The translations under genes were made by a program, and so were the position numbers. The notes under the pieces were generated by a model that searched no databases, had not been told where the DNA came from, and saw only the letters and a list, made by a program, of their open reading frames with translations. Shown one piece after another: positions 8,850 to 17,296 of a stretch of DNA of 64,000 nt. The first letter of the stretch is position 1. The number at the start of each line of letters is the position of its first letter. The DNA is from Halomicrobium urmianum (GTDB taxonomy: Archaea > Halobacteriota > Halobacteria > Halobacteriales > Haloarculaceae): positions 124,001 through 188,000 of the forward strand of contig NZ_CP084091.1 in assembly GCF_020217425.1 (NCBI RefSeq), written 5' to 3'.

Positions 8850-8982
8850 ATAACCATTTTGTTTTTTATCCACCACTGCACTAATTGACTGGCTCTTCAA
8901 ATTTTGGTCTACTCGATGGACACAGTCATTTGAGCTTTATGTTGTGATGTCTCAATCCCAATACAAATTATTTTTAGATTGG

Positions 8983-8994
8983 GATAAATATAAG
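8983..8994 (+). promoter_or_regulatory. TATA box of the pyridoxamine-oxidase-like gene
   Basis: GATAAATATAAG lies about 30 nt before the ATG at 9020 in AT-rich DNA, typical of a strong haloarchaeal leaderless promoter. Confidence 0.6.
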
Positions 8995-9019
8995 GGGAAA
9001 TAGAAAACAGATATAATTA

Positions 9020-9451
9020 ATGGATGCTGCGCTGATGGAGCAGTCCAAAGTTGAATCGTTACTACGGGACGAAAATACGGGAGTTCTATCATTGAGTGAT
9101 GGAACAGAAACGTACGCTGTCCCGCAATCGTTCGCGTTCGATGGAGAGGATCTCTATTTCCAGCTTGTTCACTCCGAGGATAGTCGGAAAATGTCGTTCA
9201 TCGAAACGACTGACATGGCCACATTCACTGTATTCACCGATGATATGACAGCCTACAGCGTCATCGTCCAGGGGGAGATCGAGGCTGTGCCTGAAACTGA
9301 AATAGTTCGAGCGTCGCGAGCCTTCTCGGAGAACTCTGTCGTCCCCATGCTCAACGTATCCATACACAAGTCCGTCGACGAGCTTGACTTCGATTTTTAT
9401 CGGTTGCGTCCTGTTGAAATCACCGGTCGAAAGTTTGGTGCTGAGGTTTAA
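9020..9451 (+). CDS. pyridoxamine 5'-phosphate oxidase-fold flavin/nucleotide-binding protein
   Basis: A 143-residue split-barrel protein. It shows VLSLSDGTETYAVPQSFAFD, DGEDLYFQLVHSEDSRKMSF (the region contacting flavin phosphate in the family) and a middle strand YSVIVQGEIEAV, as in small haloarchaeal PPOX-family proteins. These bind FMN or F420-like cofactors; the substrate is unknown. The start at 9020 fits the TATA box; an internal ATG five residues on is an alternative. It is a monocistronic gene in an AT-rich stretch. Confidence 0.7.
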   Translation: MDAALMEQSKVESLLRDENTGVLSLSDGTETYAVPQSFAFDGEDLYFQLVHSEDSRKMSFIETTDMATFTVFTDDMTAYSVIVQGEIEAVPETEIVRASRAFSENSVVPMLNVSIHKSVDELDFDFYRLRPVEITGRKFGAEV

Positions 9452-10959
9452 TACAGGGGACCCACGGATCGGTCAATACGCGTGGGAAGTACCGATTGGT
9501 CCAAGTGAAAGAGTAGTATCAGTGTTAAACTGCGAGTAATATTTGATCTTCCACCGCTCCTATTATGTCCTTACCTGTAGTGGTGTTCATGGTGGAAAGT
9601 GCGCTGGAAAAAGCAGCGTTAGTGATTGGAGTGATCGGAGTTATAAGTGGATTTCTCATCATAATTCAATTACCATCTGCAAATTAATACCATGAAACGA
9701 CGCTCTCAACCGTGGGAATCGCTATTCTGCTCGTTCTGTTCGGCATTAACACCCTTGTCACAGTGATAGAAAAGTAGTGCACAACGTGATCTGTACCACG
9801 TCTACTGACTGTCTATTTCGCTGGATGGGGCCCTGATTATAATACTAGTTTCCGGAGCTGTACCGGGAAGCAGATCTTATGAAGTGGTCAATATGGCTCA
9901 CAGACCCAACAGGTCTTCTAACTGCGTCGGCCTGAAAACAACCAGCTCGAGACGATGCAACATTCTGATGCAATTCTCGTCGACTAGCGACCGGTACCGC
10001 TCCTGACTGTGATGCTGCTCGCCGGCATCCTCATCGCCTGCGGCGCCCGGCTGAGGGAGGCCCACCGCCTCAAGTGGTTCCGCGACATGCTTCGCAGGCG
10101 CCTCAACCAATCCGGCGTGCGCTACTTCACCGGTAGATAGGTAGTCCGAACCGCTACTCGCGCCGCCAGATACTGGCGGAGTCAGCGTTGATAATCAGAA
10201 TTGGAAATTAATTTGTCATCCGTGGGAAAAGTGAGAACCTTCTTGACGGCTGAATGGGGATCACTATTTGCCGGAGTCCTACCCCCTCACAGTGGATCCC
10301 GGCATCTCCTCCCCACCATCCCCACCGCACGGGGACTTTCCCCGTGTTTCATCGTTGGCCGGTTGCTACGCATCGGTGACGATTCGCTCCGGTGTGATCC
10401 GAAGGTCGTCCTCGCCTACTACCATCCCCACTCTAGATGTTTAGTGACGTATATTTTCTAAATGGCCACCAAACGTAGCTATGCCGGGGTTCCGATGCTG
10501 CCCCGACCCACCCACACCCATTGACCAAAGCGGGTCACCGCCACGAGAGCGTCTGACCTCTTTTGGCCGGTGAACTGACTCTCCCACATCCCGTGGGAAG
10601 GCAGCTGTGGAGGTTGGGACGAACCGGGGATTCATCCCACCCATTTCGTACAACGAAGTGGTATACTTCGCTTTCAGCAATGGATATCGACCGATCATAC
10701 TTTACAATTGAAGTCGTTTCTCCACCTGCCGGAATCCCCCCGGATGCCGGCACCCCCACAACCCCCACAGTTCGGATAGCCATTCCCCGCACGCGGGGCA
10801 GTAGCCGCCTCGTGTGCTTTCGCTGTGGTTACTCTGGATCCAATACCATCAACTCTTGTCAGTAGGAATACCTACCTAACAGCTGTTTCAGTAGGGGAAG
10901 TGTCGATCTAATTGGGTTTCAAAAGGGGCGGGAAAAGCGAATACCGAGCATAGAGGGTA
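9452..10959. other. 1.5-kb stretch without a convincing full gene
   Basis: Apart from a tiny membrane frame at 9565, the region holds only fragments. One is a frame at 10012-10140 encoding 42 residues (MLLAGILIACGARLREAHRL and following) that looks like the tail of a small membrane protein. The frames around 10201-10461 and 10563-10865 are Pro/Gly/Thr-rich and lack family features. The stretch looks like eroded accessory DNA. Confidence 0.45.
9565..9687 (+). CDS. tiny one-helix membrane protein, possibly a broken two-helix gene
   Basis: A 40-residue frame with one hydrophobic helix (KAALVIGVIGVISGFLIIIQ). About 10 nt after its stop, another frame encodes TTLSTVGIAILLVLFGINTL, a second helix ending at about 9778. 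Together they look like one small two-helix membrane protein split by a frameshift. An internal ATG at 9589 is an alternative start. The function is unknown. Confidence 0.35.
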   Translation: MSLPVVVFMVESALEKAALVIGVIGVISGFLIIIQLPSAN

Positions 10960-12381
10960 CTACACTTGGTCGAGAGTCTCCGCAGAACGGGCCTCGACGG
11001 GTTGAAACTCGAAGTCTCGGCTATTCGCCGGGGCGTGATCGGGCACCTCGTTGTGATTGAGTAATTGCTCGGGGTATGCCTCGTAGGCCAGCCCGACCAA
11101 CAACGGCTCGACCTCGGCAAGGTAGGCTGGATAGCCGTACGGGCCGGGATAGGTGTCCGAATCCCACGCGCGGATCCACAGGTAGGTCTGCTCCTTGAGT
11201 GTCTGCGTCCCCTCTTCGAAGAGTTCGCTCGCCCAGCTGAGCTTCTTCGACGTCTCCCCGAACACCGTCTCTGAGAGTTCACCGACGTGCCAGTAACTTC
11301 CGTCACCCCAGCGAGCGAAGCTCCGCGTTGCGCCACGGTCTTTGGCGATCTCCTCAAAGTTCGCGCTTAGTTCATTCTTCTTCCCGTACGCCTCGGCTTT
11401 CCCGATGTATCGGGGAACGATATCCGACGGTGACGGTTGCTCGGTGTTCGAGGGGATCTGGTACAGAACATACAGTAGCCCGCTCTCACCGTCTCTCACG
11501 CCATTGCTGTGGACACATTGTTTCCCCTCCCGGCGGATCCGCTCGTCGATGGCGTCACTTCGCTTGAGTACCGTCGACGAGCCAGCCGTCTTCGTCTCGA
11601 CAGTGAGATTCCCGTCGGTCTCGAAGAGTGGAATCGGATCCGCCTCGTCGGAGTCGTCGATGTCACGACAGATGGTGTCCTCTACCCAATCGTGCCATAG
11701 ATCGCTCTTGCGCTCTGCAGACACCGAATCGATGGAGCAGTCAGCGAGGCGCTGTGCTTCCTCGTTGGGCGGCAGATTGTCGCCATCGACCCAGTCGGGG
11801 CCCACTTTCCCCATCTCGTGAGGGACGCGGTTGGGAACGAAATCGCGGTTGGCGAAGACGTGATCGAACCGCGGAATGGAGTGGACGAGGCCGACCATCT
11901 TGCCCTCGAGTTCGTGACGATAGGTGGGATACCCGTACGGACCCACCTCCAGATCGTCGACGTTGACCACCCACGCGTACAGTTGTGACGCCGATTTCTC
12001 GTAGACAGTCGCGATATGGTCGTACTTCCCGTAACTGCCCCACGACCCATCGTCTTCCCACTCAGAAATGGGAAGGGCGTCCCGAAGCTTCCTGAAGTGG
12101 TTCAACAGCCGACTCGCGACGTTGCTCGTTTCACCGATGTACACTGGGATCACATCAGAGGGCCCCTCTGCGGGCTCGTCGAGGAGATACAGCATATACA
12201 GATAGTCACCACTCCCCCGACCCAGTCGATACGAATCGTACTCTTCGGTCATCGATAGTTCCGAATCGGTGTCGTCGACCATTGGCACCGGATCGGGGGT
12301 TGTGGTCGAGTGGATATCTGGGAGGATTGTCCTCCGCACCCACTGATCCCATACATCCTCTTTCGATTCTCTATCCGACAT
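10960..12381 (-). CDS. tandem GIY-YIG-like protein
   Basis: A 473-residue protein containing two related halves. The first has DYLYMLYLLDE followed by VIPVYIGETSNVASRLLNHF; the second has GLLYVLYQIPSN followed by IVPRYIGKAEAYGKKNEL. Both match the order of the two short GIY-YIG motifs plus a following helix. Each half begins with a similar 'DxWxxWVxxTIxxDI' segment and ends with a YGYPxYxxELE-like block, so the gene is an internal duplication. GIY-YIG domains are metal-dependent nucleases; the first half keeps an Arg after the YIG (R in ASRLL) while the second is more diverged and may be structural. The gene stands alone; a role in defence or DNA processing is inferred. Confidence 0.6.
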   Translation of the reverse strand: MSDRESKEDVWDQWVRRTILPDIHSTTTPDPVPMVDDTDSELSMTEEYDSYRLGRGSGDYLYMLYLLDEPAEGPSDVIPVYIGETSNVASRLLNHFRKLRDALPISEWEDDGSWGSYGKYDHIATVYEKSASQLYAWVVNVDDLEVGPYGYPTYRHELEGKMVGLVHSIPRFDHVFANRDFVPNRVPHEMGKVGPDWVDGDNLPPNEEAQRLADCSIDSVSAERKSDLWHDWVEDTICRDIDDSDEADPIPLFETDGNLTVETKTAGSSTVLKRSDAIDERIRREGKQCVHSNGVRDGESGLLYVLYQIPSNTEQPSPSDIVPRYIGKAEAYGKKNELSANFEEIAKDRGATRSFARWGDGSYWHVGELSETVFGETSKKLSWASELFEEGTQTLKEQTYLWIRAWDSDTYPGPYGYPAYLAEVEPLLVGLAYEAYPEQLLNHNEVPDHAPANSRDFEFQPVEARSAETLDQV

Positions 12382-12460
12382 TGATGGGGGAAGACACCAT
12401 ACGATGATAAAGTTGCAACGAGTCAGTGCAATACTCGATTATCAGTTCTCCACGAAGAGG

Positions 12461-12856
12461 CTATGCTAGATCGGACACGTCGTCGGGCTCCTCCACGTCG
12501 TCGAACTCGCCGCGCTCGACAGGCTCCCAGTCCTCACCCGGCTCCGGACTCCACCAGTCGACCTCGTAGGCGCCGGGTTCGCCGAGGATCTTCACACGTG
12601 CCGATCCATCAGGCAGGTCGCGTCGCAGTTTCTCGTCGACGTGGAGGTTCCAGGTCGTGGTTGTATCGAAGCAGGCGAGCACGGCCTCCTCGTAGCCGCG
12701 CGTCTCCCGGGATTCCTGGAGTTCGACTTGGGTGTTGCAGTTCTTGCAGAACACCCCCTCGAAGGGGATGTGAGTGAAGACCTCCTGCCCGCAGACGGGG
12801 CACCAGAGGAACTCGAACAGTGCCTCACTGTGTCGGTCAAGTACTTCGAGGGTCAT
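12461..12856 (-). CDS. zinc-ribbon protein of a haloarchaeal accessory cluster
   Basis: A 131-residue protein starting MTLEVLDRHSEALFEFLWCP. It has a four-Cys ribbon (CPVCG ... CKNCN, about residues 19-44) followed by an acidic region with YEVDWWSPEPGEDWEP. The ATG at 12856 was chosen because family-like sequence starts there; the frame extends upstream to 12925. It is the last gene of a three-gene minus-strand cluster (13785 to 12461) that I recall recurring on haloarchaeal plasmids without a known function. Confidence 0.6.
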   Translation of the reverse strand: MTLEVLDRHSEALFEFLWCPVCGQEVFTHIPFEGVFCKNCNTQVELQESRETRGYEEAVLACFDTTTTWNLHVDEKLRRDLPDGSARVKILGEPGAYEVDWWSPEPGEDWEPVERGEFDDVEEPDDVSDLA

Positions 12857-12925
12857 TGGTTGACAAACCCGGCCGTCCCGGGCCACCACCTCGTGCCCGG
12901 CCGAAAAACAGCGCCCACCGCTCAC

Positions 12926-13291
12926 TCACCGTTCGGCGCCGTAAATGATGCGGGAGGGGGCTTCGTACCCACAGTGGGGACAGTCGTACCACCGCTGGAC
13001 TTTCGCCCCGTCTGCTACCTTCTCGCCGACGCGAACGTCGTCGTTCGGACATTCCGGGCAGCTGAGGTCCGGAGCCGGCCGCTCCCGGAGTTCGTCACGG
13101 AACGACGTCGCGTCCTTCGTCTCGTATCCCCGCGACCAGATCGGGTAGCCGTCGACGAGGATTGCCCCACGCCACTTGTACCGGTAGGAATCCGGCGCTC
13201 GATGCAGGACGGCTCGCGCACCAGTCTCGGTGTTCCGATACGCGAGTGTTGGCGAGCGGCTTTCGCGTCGCCAGTTTGTGATGGGGGGCAT
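12926..13291 (-). CDS. zinc-ribbon protein of a haloarchaeal accessory cluster
   Basis: A 121-residue protein. The N-terminal half has RNTETGARAVLHRAPDSYRY and WRGAILVDGYPIWSRGY; the C-terminal half has a ribbon made of CPECPNDDV and CPHCGYEAP. It is the second gene of the cluster, two bases after the upstream gene at 13294-13785, which implies co-transcription. The function is unknown; a nucleic-acid or protein-binding adaptor is plausible from the ribbon. Confidence 0.6.
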   Translation of the reverse strand: MPPITNWRRESRSPTLAYRNTETGARAVLHRAPDSYRYKWRGAILVDGYPIWSRGYETKDATSFRDELRERPAPDLSCPECPNDDVRVGEKVADGAKVQRWYDCPHCGYEAPSRIIYGAER

Positions 13292-13293
13292 AT

Positions 13294-13785
13294 TCAGAAG
13301 TGGACGTCAGCGGGTACGATCCAGAGCTCTTCACTCGCCTCGAGGAGTCGATCCAGTTGTCCCCGGTGGCGAATGCCGGTTCCGTGTTCGGTGTAGATGA
13401 AGATCGTCGGGCCGTCGTACGCACCGACCTGGTGGAAGGCGTGCCGGGCGAGGTCCTCGTCGCGCATGATCTCCTCGTCGGAGAACTCGTCGATGGCCTC
13501 CTTCACCCGGTCGAGATTACGCTCGAACTCTTCCTTCGTTGCCTCCCAGCCACGCTCGAGCAGGTCTTCGCCGTCATCGGAGTCGACGGGGGCTGCCGTC
13601 GGCAACTCCCCCCATCGTGCCTTCCCCGCAACGGACGTGTCCTCCTCGTCGAAGGTCACAAAATAGTCGAATACTGCGCAGGAATGCGGCTCAGCGCCAA
13701 CCAACCGATTGAACACTGTTTTCCCTGCAGCCAGTGCTTCGTTTTCTGTCGATGCCTCTACGAGCGCATAGATGACCATATGCAT
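13294..13785 (-). CDS. hypothetical protein, first gene of accessory cluster
   Basis: A 163-residue protein beginning MHMVIYALVEASTENEALAAG, a ferredoxin-like beta-alpha start, followed by a long acidic helix (WEATKEEFERNLDRVKEAID) and a C-terminal IVPADVHF. The ATG at 13785 was preferred over the frame's earlier start (13833), whose residues look non-coding; ATG at 13779 is also possible. It leads the three-gene minus-strand cluster. No enzymatic motif is visible. Confidence 0.6.
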   Translation of the reverse strand: MHMVIYALVEASTENEALAAGKTVFNRLVGAEPHSCAVFDYFVTFDEEDTSVAGKARWGELPTAAPVDSDDGEDLLERGWEATKEEFERNLDRVKEAIDEFSDEEIMRDEDLARHAFHQVGAYDGPTIFIYTEHGTGIRHRGQLDRLLEASEELWIVPADVHF

Positions 13786-13954
13786 CTGAACCACTCCGAC
13801 GCCCGTCGGCGTCGATGGGCCGACGCGCGCCACCTTCTCGCTGGCGCGAATAAACAGCTACCAGAGGAGAGGATGATTTAGGAGACCGTACGAAACAGGC
13901 CTTACTCAGTAGATAGATTCGTTCAGTACAGGCAAAGCACCTAACTCCTCGGAA

Positions 13955-14491
13955 TCAGCCCTGATACACATCACTATGTCCCACACCGACGGGAATTCCT
14001 TTCGTGAAGGTATGACCATCGACGGTGACTGTGATGGTCATCTTTTGAGGAGTTACTGAAATCAGTTGTTCGAGCGTGACGTTGGGTTCGCTCTCTATCG
14101 AGCCGTCTCGATCTCGGGTAACGTAGTGGTCAACGGTAATAACGGGGCCGAAAATTAAATACCGGACTCCTGAACCAACACCCTCTAATTGTTTATCGAG
14201 GCGGTTCTCTGCGACAGACACCACTTCGCTCGCGCCGATTTCTGCTGACTCTCTCCGTGCCCACTTTTTGAACGATTGTGCATGACCGTTCTCCCTAACT
14301 TCGTTCGTGGATTCCAGATATTCAACAGACTCTCGGGTGATGTTGTTCTCCATCTCCTCCGATTCCCCCTCTCCTTGAGTCAGTTCGTCATCAGCGAGAA
14401 TGTCTGCTCTTGTTGCACTTGCGACCGCTGTCCCGCCTACTAACGCGCCGACCGTACCTCCCCCCGCTATAAGCAACTTCCGCCGGTTCAT
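13955..14491 (-). CDS. exported protein with twin-arginine-like signal
   Basis: A 178-residue protein. The N-terminus MNRRKLLIAGGGTVGALVGG carries an RR pair, a hydrophobic stretch and an AxA-like end (VASATRA), consistent with Tat export as used by most haloarchaeal secreted proteins. The mature part is acidic and ends in a beta-rich segment (MTITVTVDGHTFTKGIPVGV). No family is recognised. It diverges from the membrane protein gene at 14640. Confidence 0.6.
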   Translation of the reverse strand: MNRRKLLIAGGGTVGALVGGTAVASATRADILADDELTQGEGESEEMENNITRESVEYLESTNEVRENGHAQSFKKWARRESAEIGASEVVSVAENRLDKQLEGVGSGVRYLIFGPVITVDHYVTRDRDGSIESEPNVTLEQLISVTPQKMTITVTVDGHTFTKGIPVGVGHSDVYQG

Positions 14492-14639
14492 GTTTGTAGA
14501 TAATATACATACCGGAATATACCTGTGGGTCAGTCAAAGGGTTGTTTGACTGATTCAGCAGAACTACTCTCTACCGAGGTAAACTCAATAATTCTACACC
14601 CGCACAAAGCACTTCCCTTTGGCTGAGATTATCTCAGAT

Positions 14640-15194
14640 ATGCTCCGCTCCAAGATAGCCGCGTTAGTGGTGTCTATGGGACTCGTAGCGTTGGCTTTTC
14701 CGTCGAGTGTCTTGGATTTCCTCTCTCTCCTCCCCGGTATTGATATTGCGTCTTTCCCGTTTTTACGATGGTGGGGTGCAGTCTACATCGCCGCTGGAGT
14801 TCTTGTTGAGTGGAATCTTCAGTCTGACCCATCTACTCAGTCCACTATTAACAGAGTCATAGGAGTCGCGGTTGCCTGCGTGTGTGCTCTTCTTCTGGCG
14901 ATTCTTCTTAGTAGTGAATCTGCGATCTTCCGGAACTTCGCGCTCTCGGCTGGAGTGGTGGTTCCGTTGATCGTCGGAACCATGGACACAACTAAGAGCC
15001 GATTAGTTGCAGTTTCGTTAGTTGTTATACCGATCAGTATCGGGACGGTCGTAATCGGTCGTCCGTTCTCCTCCGCCGCACCAGAAGTATGGGTTCCTAC
15101 GATCTTCACCCTCTACTCGCTTGTATTCGGCATTCCATTGTACGTACTTGGCAGAGATTGGCGACTGGATCGACGCCAACCGGAGCCCACTTGA
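14640..15194 (+). CDS. multi-pass membrane protein, unknown
   Basis: A 184-residue protein with about five to six hydrophobic segments (for example AALVVSMGLVALAFPSSVL, VIGVAVACVCALLLAILL, LVAVSLVVIPISIGTVVI) and a basic C-terminal tail (GRDWRLDRRQPEPT). It has no family signature. The ATG at 14640 is used; an in-frame TTG at 14619 would add seven residues. It lies in a low-GC patch with the neighbouring exported protein and the anchored protein at 15425. Confidence 0.55.
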   Translation: MLRSKIAALVVSMGLVALAFPSSVLDFLSLLPGIDIASFPFLRWWGAVYIAAGVLVEWNLQSDPSTQSTINRVIGVAVACVCALLLAILLSSESAIFRNFALSAGVVVPLIVGTMDTTKSRLVAVSLVVIPISIGTVVIGRPFSSAAPEVWVPTIFTLYSLVFGIPLYVLGRDWRLDRRQPEPT

Positions 15195-15393
15195 TACGCC
15201 AATTCTTTTTATCGAAAATAAGCGCGGTACCTACGCAATCCGACTTACCGGCTGTTTCACACCAAATACGGTGGTGAGAACTGGCCTCGATTTGGTGAAT
15301 CGCTCGGTAAGTACAGTGACCGTTAGTGGCAATTTTCCCTCTAGCCAGTCCGTAGCATAAGCAGTCGATCAGCAACCCTAATTATGTCCTAGT

Positions 15394-15401
15394 TTTTATA
15401 C
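15394..15401 (+). promoter_or_regulatory. TATA box before gene at 15425
   Basis: TTTTTATA lies about 27 nt before the GTG at 15425. The spacing suggests a leaderless transcript and supports the GTG start. Confidence 0.5.
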
Positions 15402-15424
15402 ATCTCAAATGCAAAAAGTAGCGT

Positions 15425-15802
15425 GTGAAATACAAATACGGTGTCGCAGTCGTAGCTTTTCTGCTGGTTGTGGCTGGTGGGGGGTACGTCGCCATGGAGA
15501 TGAATGACTCATTCGAAGGCGCCTATATCGAGGTATACCACTCACCGAGTGGGTATTCCGATGAAGATCCTGTGGTACTGAATGGCTCCGAGGTGAATCA
15601 GTCGGAGGAGTTACTTGCGGGGCTCAGGGAGGCAAAAAAGAATGGTTCATCAACTACTGGGCTTCCAAACAAGGAAAGTGTTGACGCGGTATTTGAAGCC
15701 ATTCCAGATGGGGCAGAGACTCTGCATGAGGGCGAGGAGTCTGGATACTACCTAACGTGGGAGGGGGATGAATATATCATCAAAGTCGTAGAAGTGATGT
15801 AA
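15425..15802 (+). CDS. membrane-anchored small secreted-type protein
   Basis: A 125-residue protein with GTG start. The N-terminus KYKYGVAVVAFLLVVAGGGY is an uncleaved anchor or signal segment; the rest is acidic and extracellular-looking, ending in a beta hairpin (YYLTWEGDEYIIKVVEV). No cysteine follows the hydrophobic part, so it is not a lipoprotein. The function is unknown. It converges on the interrupted gene at 15830-16088. Confidence 0.55.
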   Translation: MKYKYGVAVVAFLLVVAGGGYVAMEMNDSFEGAYIEVYHSPSGYSDEDPVVLNGSEVNQSEELLAGLREAKKNGSSTTGLPNKESVDAVFEAIPDGAETLHEGEESGYYLTWEGDEYIIKVVEVM

Positions 15803-15829
15803 TCATAGGGGAAACCGCTACCTATTCAG

Positions 15830-16088
15830 TTAGTCGTCAGTAACGGTGAAAGAAGTGCCAAGAGCATAATCCGTTTCGTAGTCCTCCTTCTCCTCTTGTT
15901 CTGTGGAGATACCCCAGTACACGAATCGGTACGTTCCGGTATTAATTGGAGCGCAGACTCCGTAACCGTTGTTTTCTGCAATATTTGAGAGTCCGTCTCG
16001 GGTAACGGGAAATTCCCATGTGAATCCCTGATTCGGCTCGTGTTCGATTCCGATGTCATCCCAGACAGAGTTGTCCTTCGTCCGGCTC
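15830..16088 (-). pseudogene. C-terminal part of a secreted beta-sandwich protein cut by an IS5-type element
   Basis: The reading frame up to the IS boundary at about 16089 encodes 85 plausible residues (FTWEFPVTRDGLSNIAENN, GTYRFVYWGISTE, ALGTSFTV), resembling the last strands of haloarchaeal extracellular beta domains. Upstream of the boundary the frame runs into the IS and its start is not original. The missing N-terminal part is not found on the far side of the IS, so the gene is broken and incomplete. Confidence 0.6.
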
Positions 16089-17015
16089 TGGTGAATCGCT
16101 AGACGGCGTCGGCTTCGACCGTCAGAACGAGGAAAGTGAAGCGGGAAACCGTCGATGCCTATGTCGAAAATTTCCCGCTTCACGAGCAAAGTCGTTCAGT
16201 TAGCTAAAAATGCTGTTGGTGGGCGAGGCGAAGTCGCCGCCCCCGAAGGGGGTGGCGGCTTCGCCGAGTATGCGGTAGTGTCGCTGCACTGTCTGCGGGT
16301 TTACCTGGAAAAATCCTACCGAGAAGCACTCGATTTGCTGAGTGAGATGCCACAAATACTCGGGGAGATCGGCCTCAACGCGGCCGATCTTCCCGACCAC
16401 TCCACGCTAGTCAAGTGGTTTGACAGAATCAAGACAGCGCTCTGGCGAGTACTGCTGCGCCTCTCGGCGCAGCTGCACGAGCCAAGCGGTCACGCCGCCA
16501 TCGACGCGACGTTCTTCGACCGCGAAACCGCCAGCAAACACTACTGCCGCCGGACGAATTACCGCGTCCAGACGCTCAAAACGACTGCGCTCGTCGACAC
16601 AGAAAGCCACGCGATTCTGGACGTTCACTGTACGACCGAGAAACGCCACGACACACAGCTCGGCTGGCAGGTCGCCCGCCGCAACGCGGGCGACCTCGCC
16701 AGCCTCGCTGCAGACAAAGGCTACGACTGGATGGAATTACGCGAGAAACTCCGCGATGAGGGCGTGAGACCACTGATCAAACACCGCGAGTTCCGGCCCA
16801 TCGATCACGCGCACAACGCGCGGATCGATGGGCCTCGCTACCGCCAACGATCGACGTGTGAAACCGTCTTCTCGACGATCAAGCGCACGCTCGGCGACGC
16901 CGTGCGTGCGCGAGCGTGGTTTCGGGAGTTCCGCGAAATCGTCCTGAAATGTGTCGTTCACAACATCAAGCGAGCCGTGACACCGTGAAATCAAGCTACG
17001 TCTGGCGATTCACCA
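16089..17015. mobile_element. IS5-type insertion sequence
   Basis: The ends form imperfect inverted repeats: TGGTGAATCGCTAGACG at 16089 and the complement of CGTCTGGCGATTCACCA ending at 17015 (one mismatch over 17). The element is about 927 bp and carries one transposase gene. Flanks show no target duplication, and the interrupted sequences on the two sides do not belong to one gene, suggesting a rearrangement at this IS after insertion. Confidence 0.75.
16155..16988 (+). CDS. IS5-family transposase (DDE)
   Basis: A 277-residue DDE transposase. The catalytic Asp lies in HAAIDATFFDRETAS, the second in LAADKGYDW and the Glu in the YRQRSTCETVFSTIKR helix; KHYCRRTNYRVQTLKTTALVD is typical of halophilic IS5 enzymes. 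Near the N-terminus (about residues 20-36) it has a glycine-rich insert encoded by a near-palindrome at 16228-16262, absent from the second transposase in this window. ATG at 16155 or 16161 may start the protein. Confidence 0.85.
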   Translation: MPMSKISRFTSKVVQLAKNAVGGRGEVAAPEGGGGFAEYAVVSLHCLRVYLEKSYREALDLLSEMPQILGEIGLNAADLPDHSTLVKWFDRIKTALWRVLLRLSAQLHEPSGHAAIDATFFDRETASKHYCRRTNYRVQTLKTTALVDTESHAILDVHCTTEKRHDTQLGWQVARRNAGDLASLAADKGYDWMELREKLRDEGVRPLIKHREFRPIDHAHNARIDGPRYRQRSTCETVFSTIKRTLGDAVRARAWFREFREIVLKCVVHNIKRAVTP

Positions 17016-17137
17016 CGGCCGAAGGGACATATACTCGCACATTTTCTGAATCAAATAGCCAGACAGGGCATCCCTACAGGAATGCCCCATTTTCCTACGA
17101 TCCATCTCAGGATTATTATACTGAGCCCGATCGGTGA
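17016..17137 (+). pseudogene. C-terminal fragment of an unknown gene beside the IS
   Basis: Immediately right of the IS the plus frame reads TTAEGTYTRTFSESNSQTGH and on to YDPSQDYYTEPDR before a stop at 17135-17137. The even composition suggests a true protein tail. It has no start; its N-terminal part is gone. It lies in the opposite orientation to the fragment on the left of the IS, so the two are different genes. Confidence 0.35.
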
Positions 17138-17296
17138 GCAGACCGATTGACCAGCTGTTTCAGGCAAAATGCCATCTGAAGAATTGGAGTTCAAGGGCGT
17201 CACATTACTTTCACCAGCTTCGGGGGCGAGCAGTATATTATCCAACGAAACTCGAAAGACCCCAGACTGTGTTGGTTAACCCGCCTGATAGCTGCA

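Noticed and set aside
10201-10865. Short plus-strand frames
   Set aside because: Biased Pro/Thr/Gly composition, no motif and no promoter; probably non-coding.
12641-13396. Plus-strand open frame of about 250 residues
   Set aside because: It spans two well-formed minus-strand zinc-ribbon genes in antisense.
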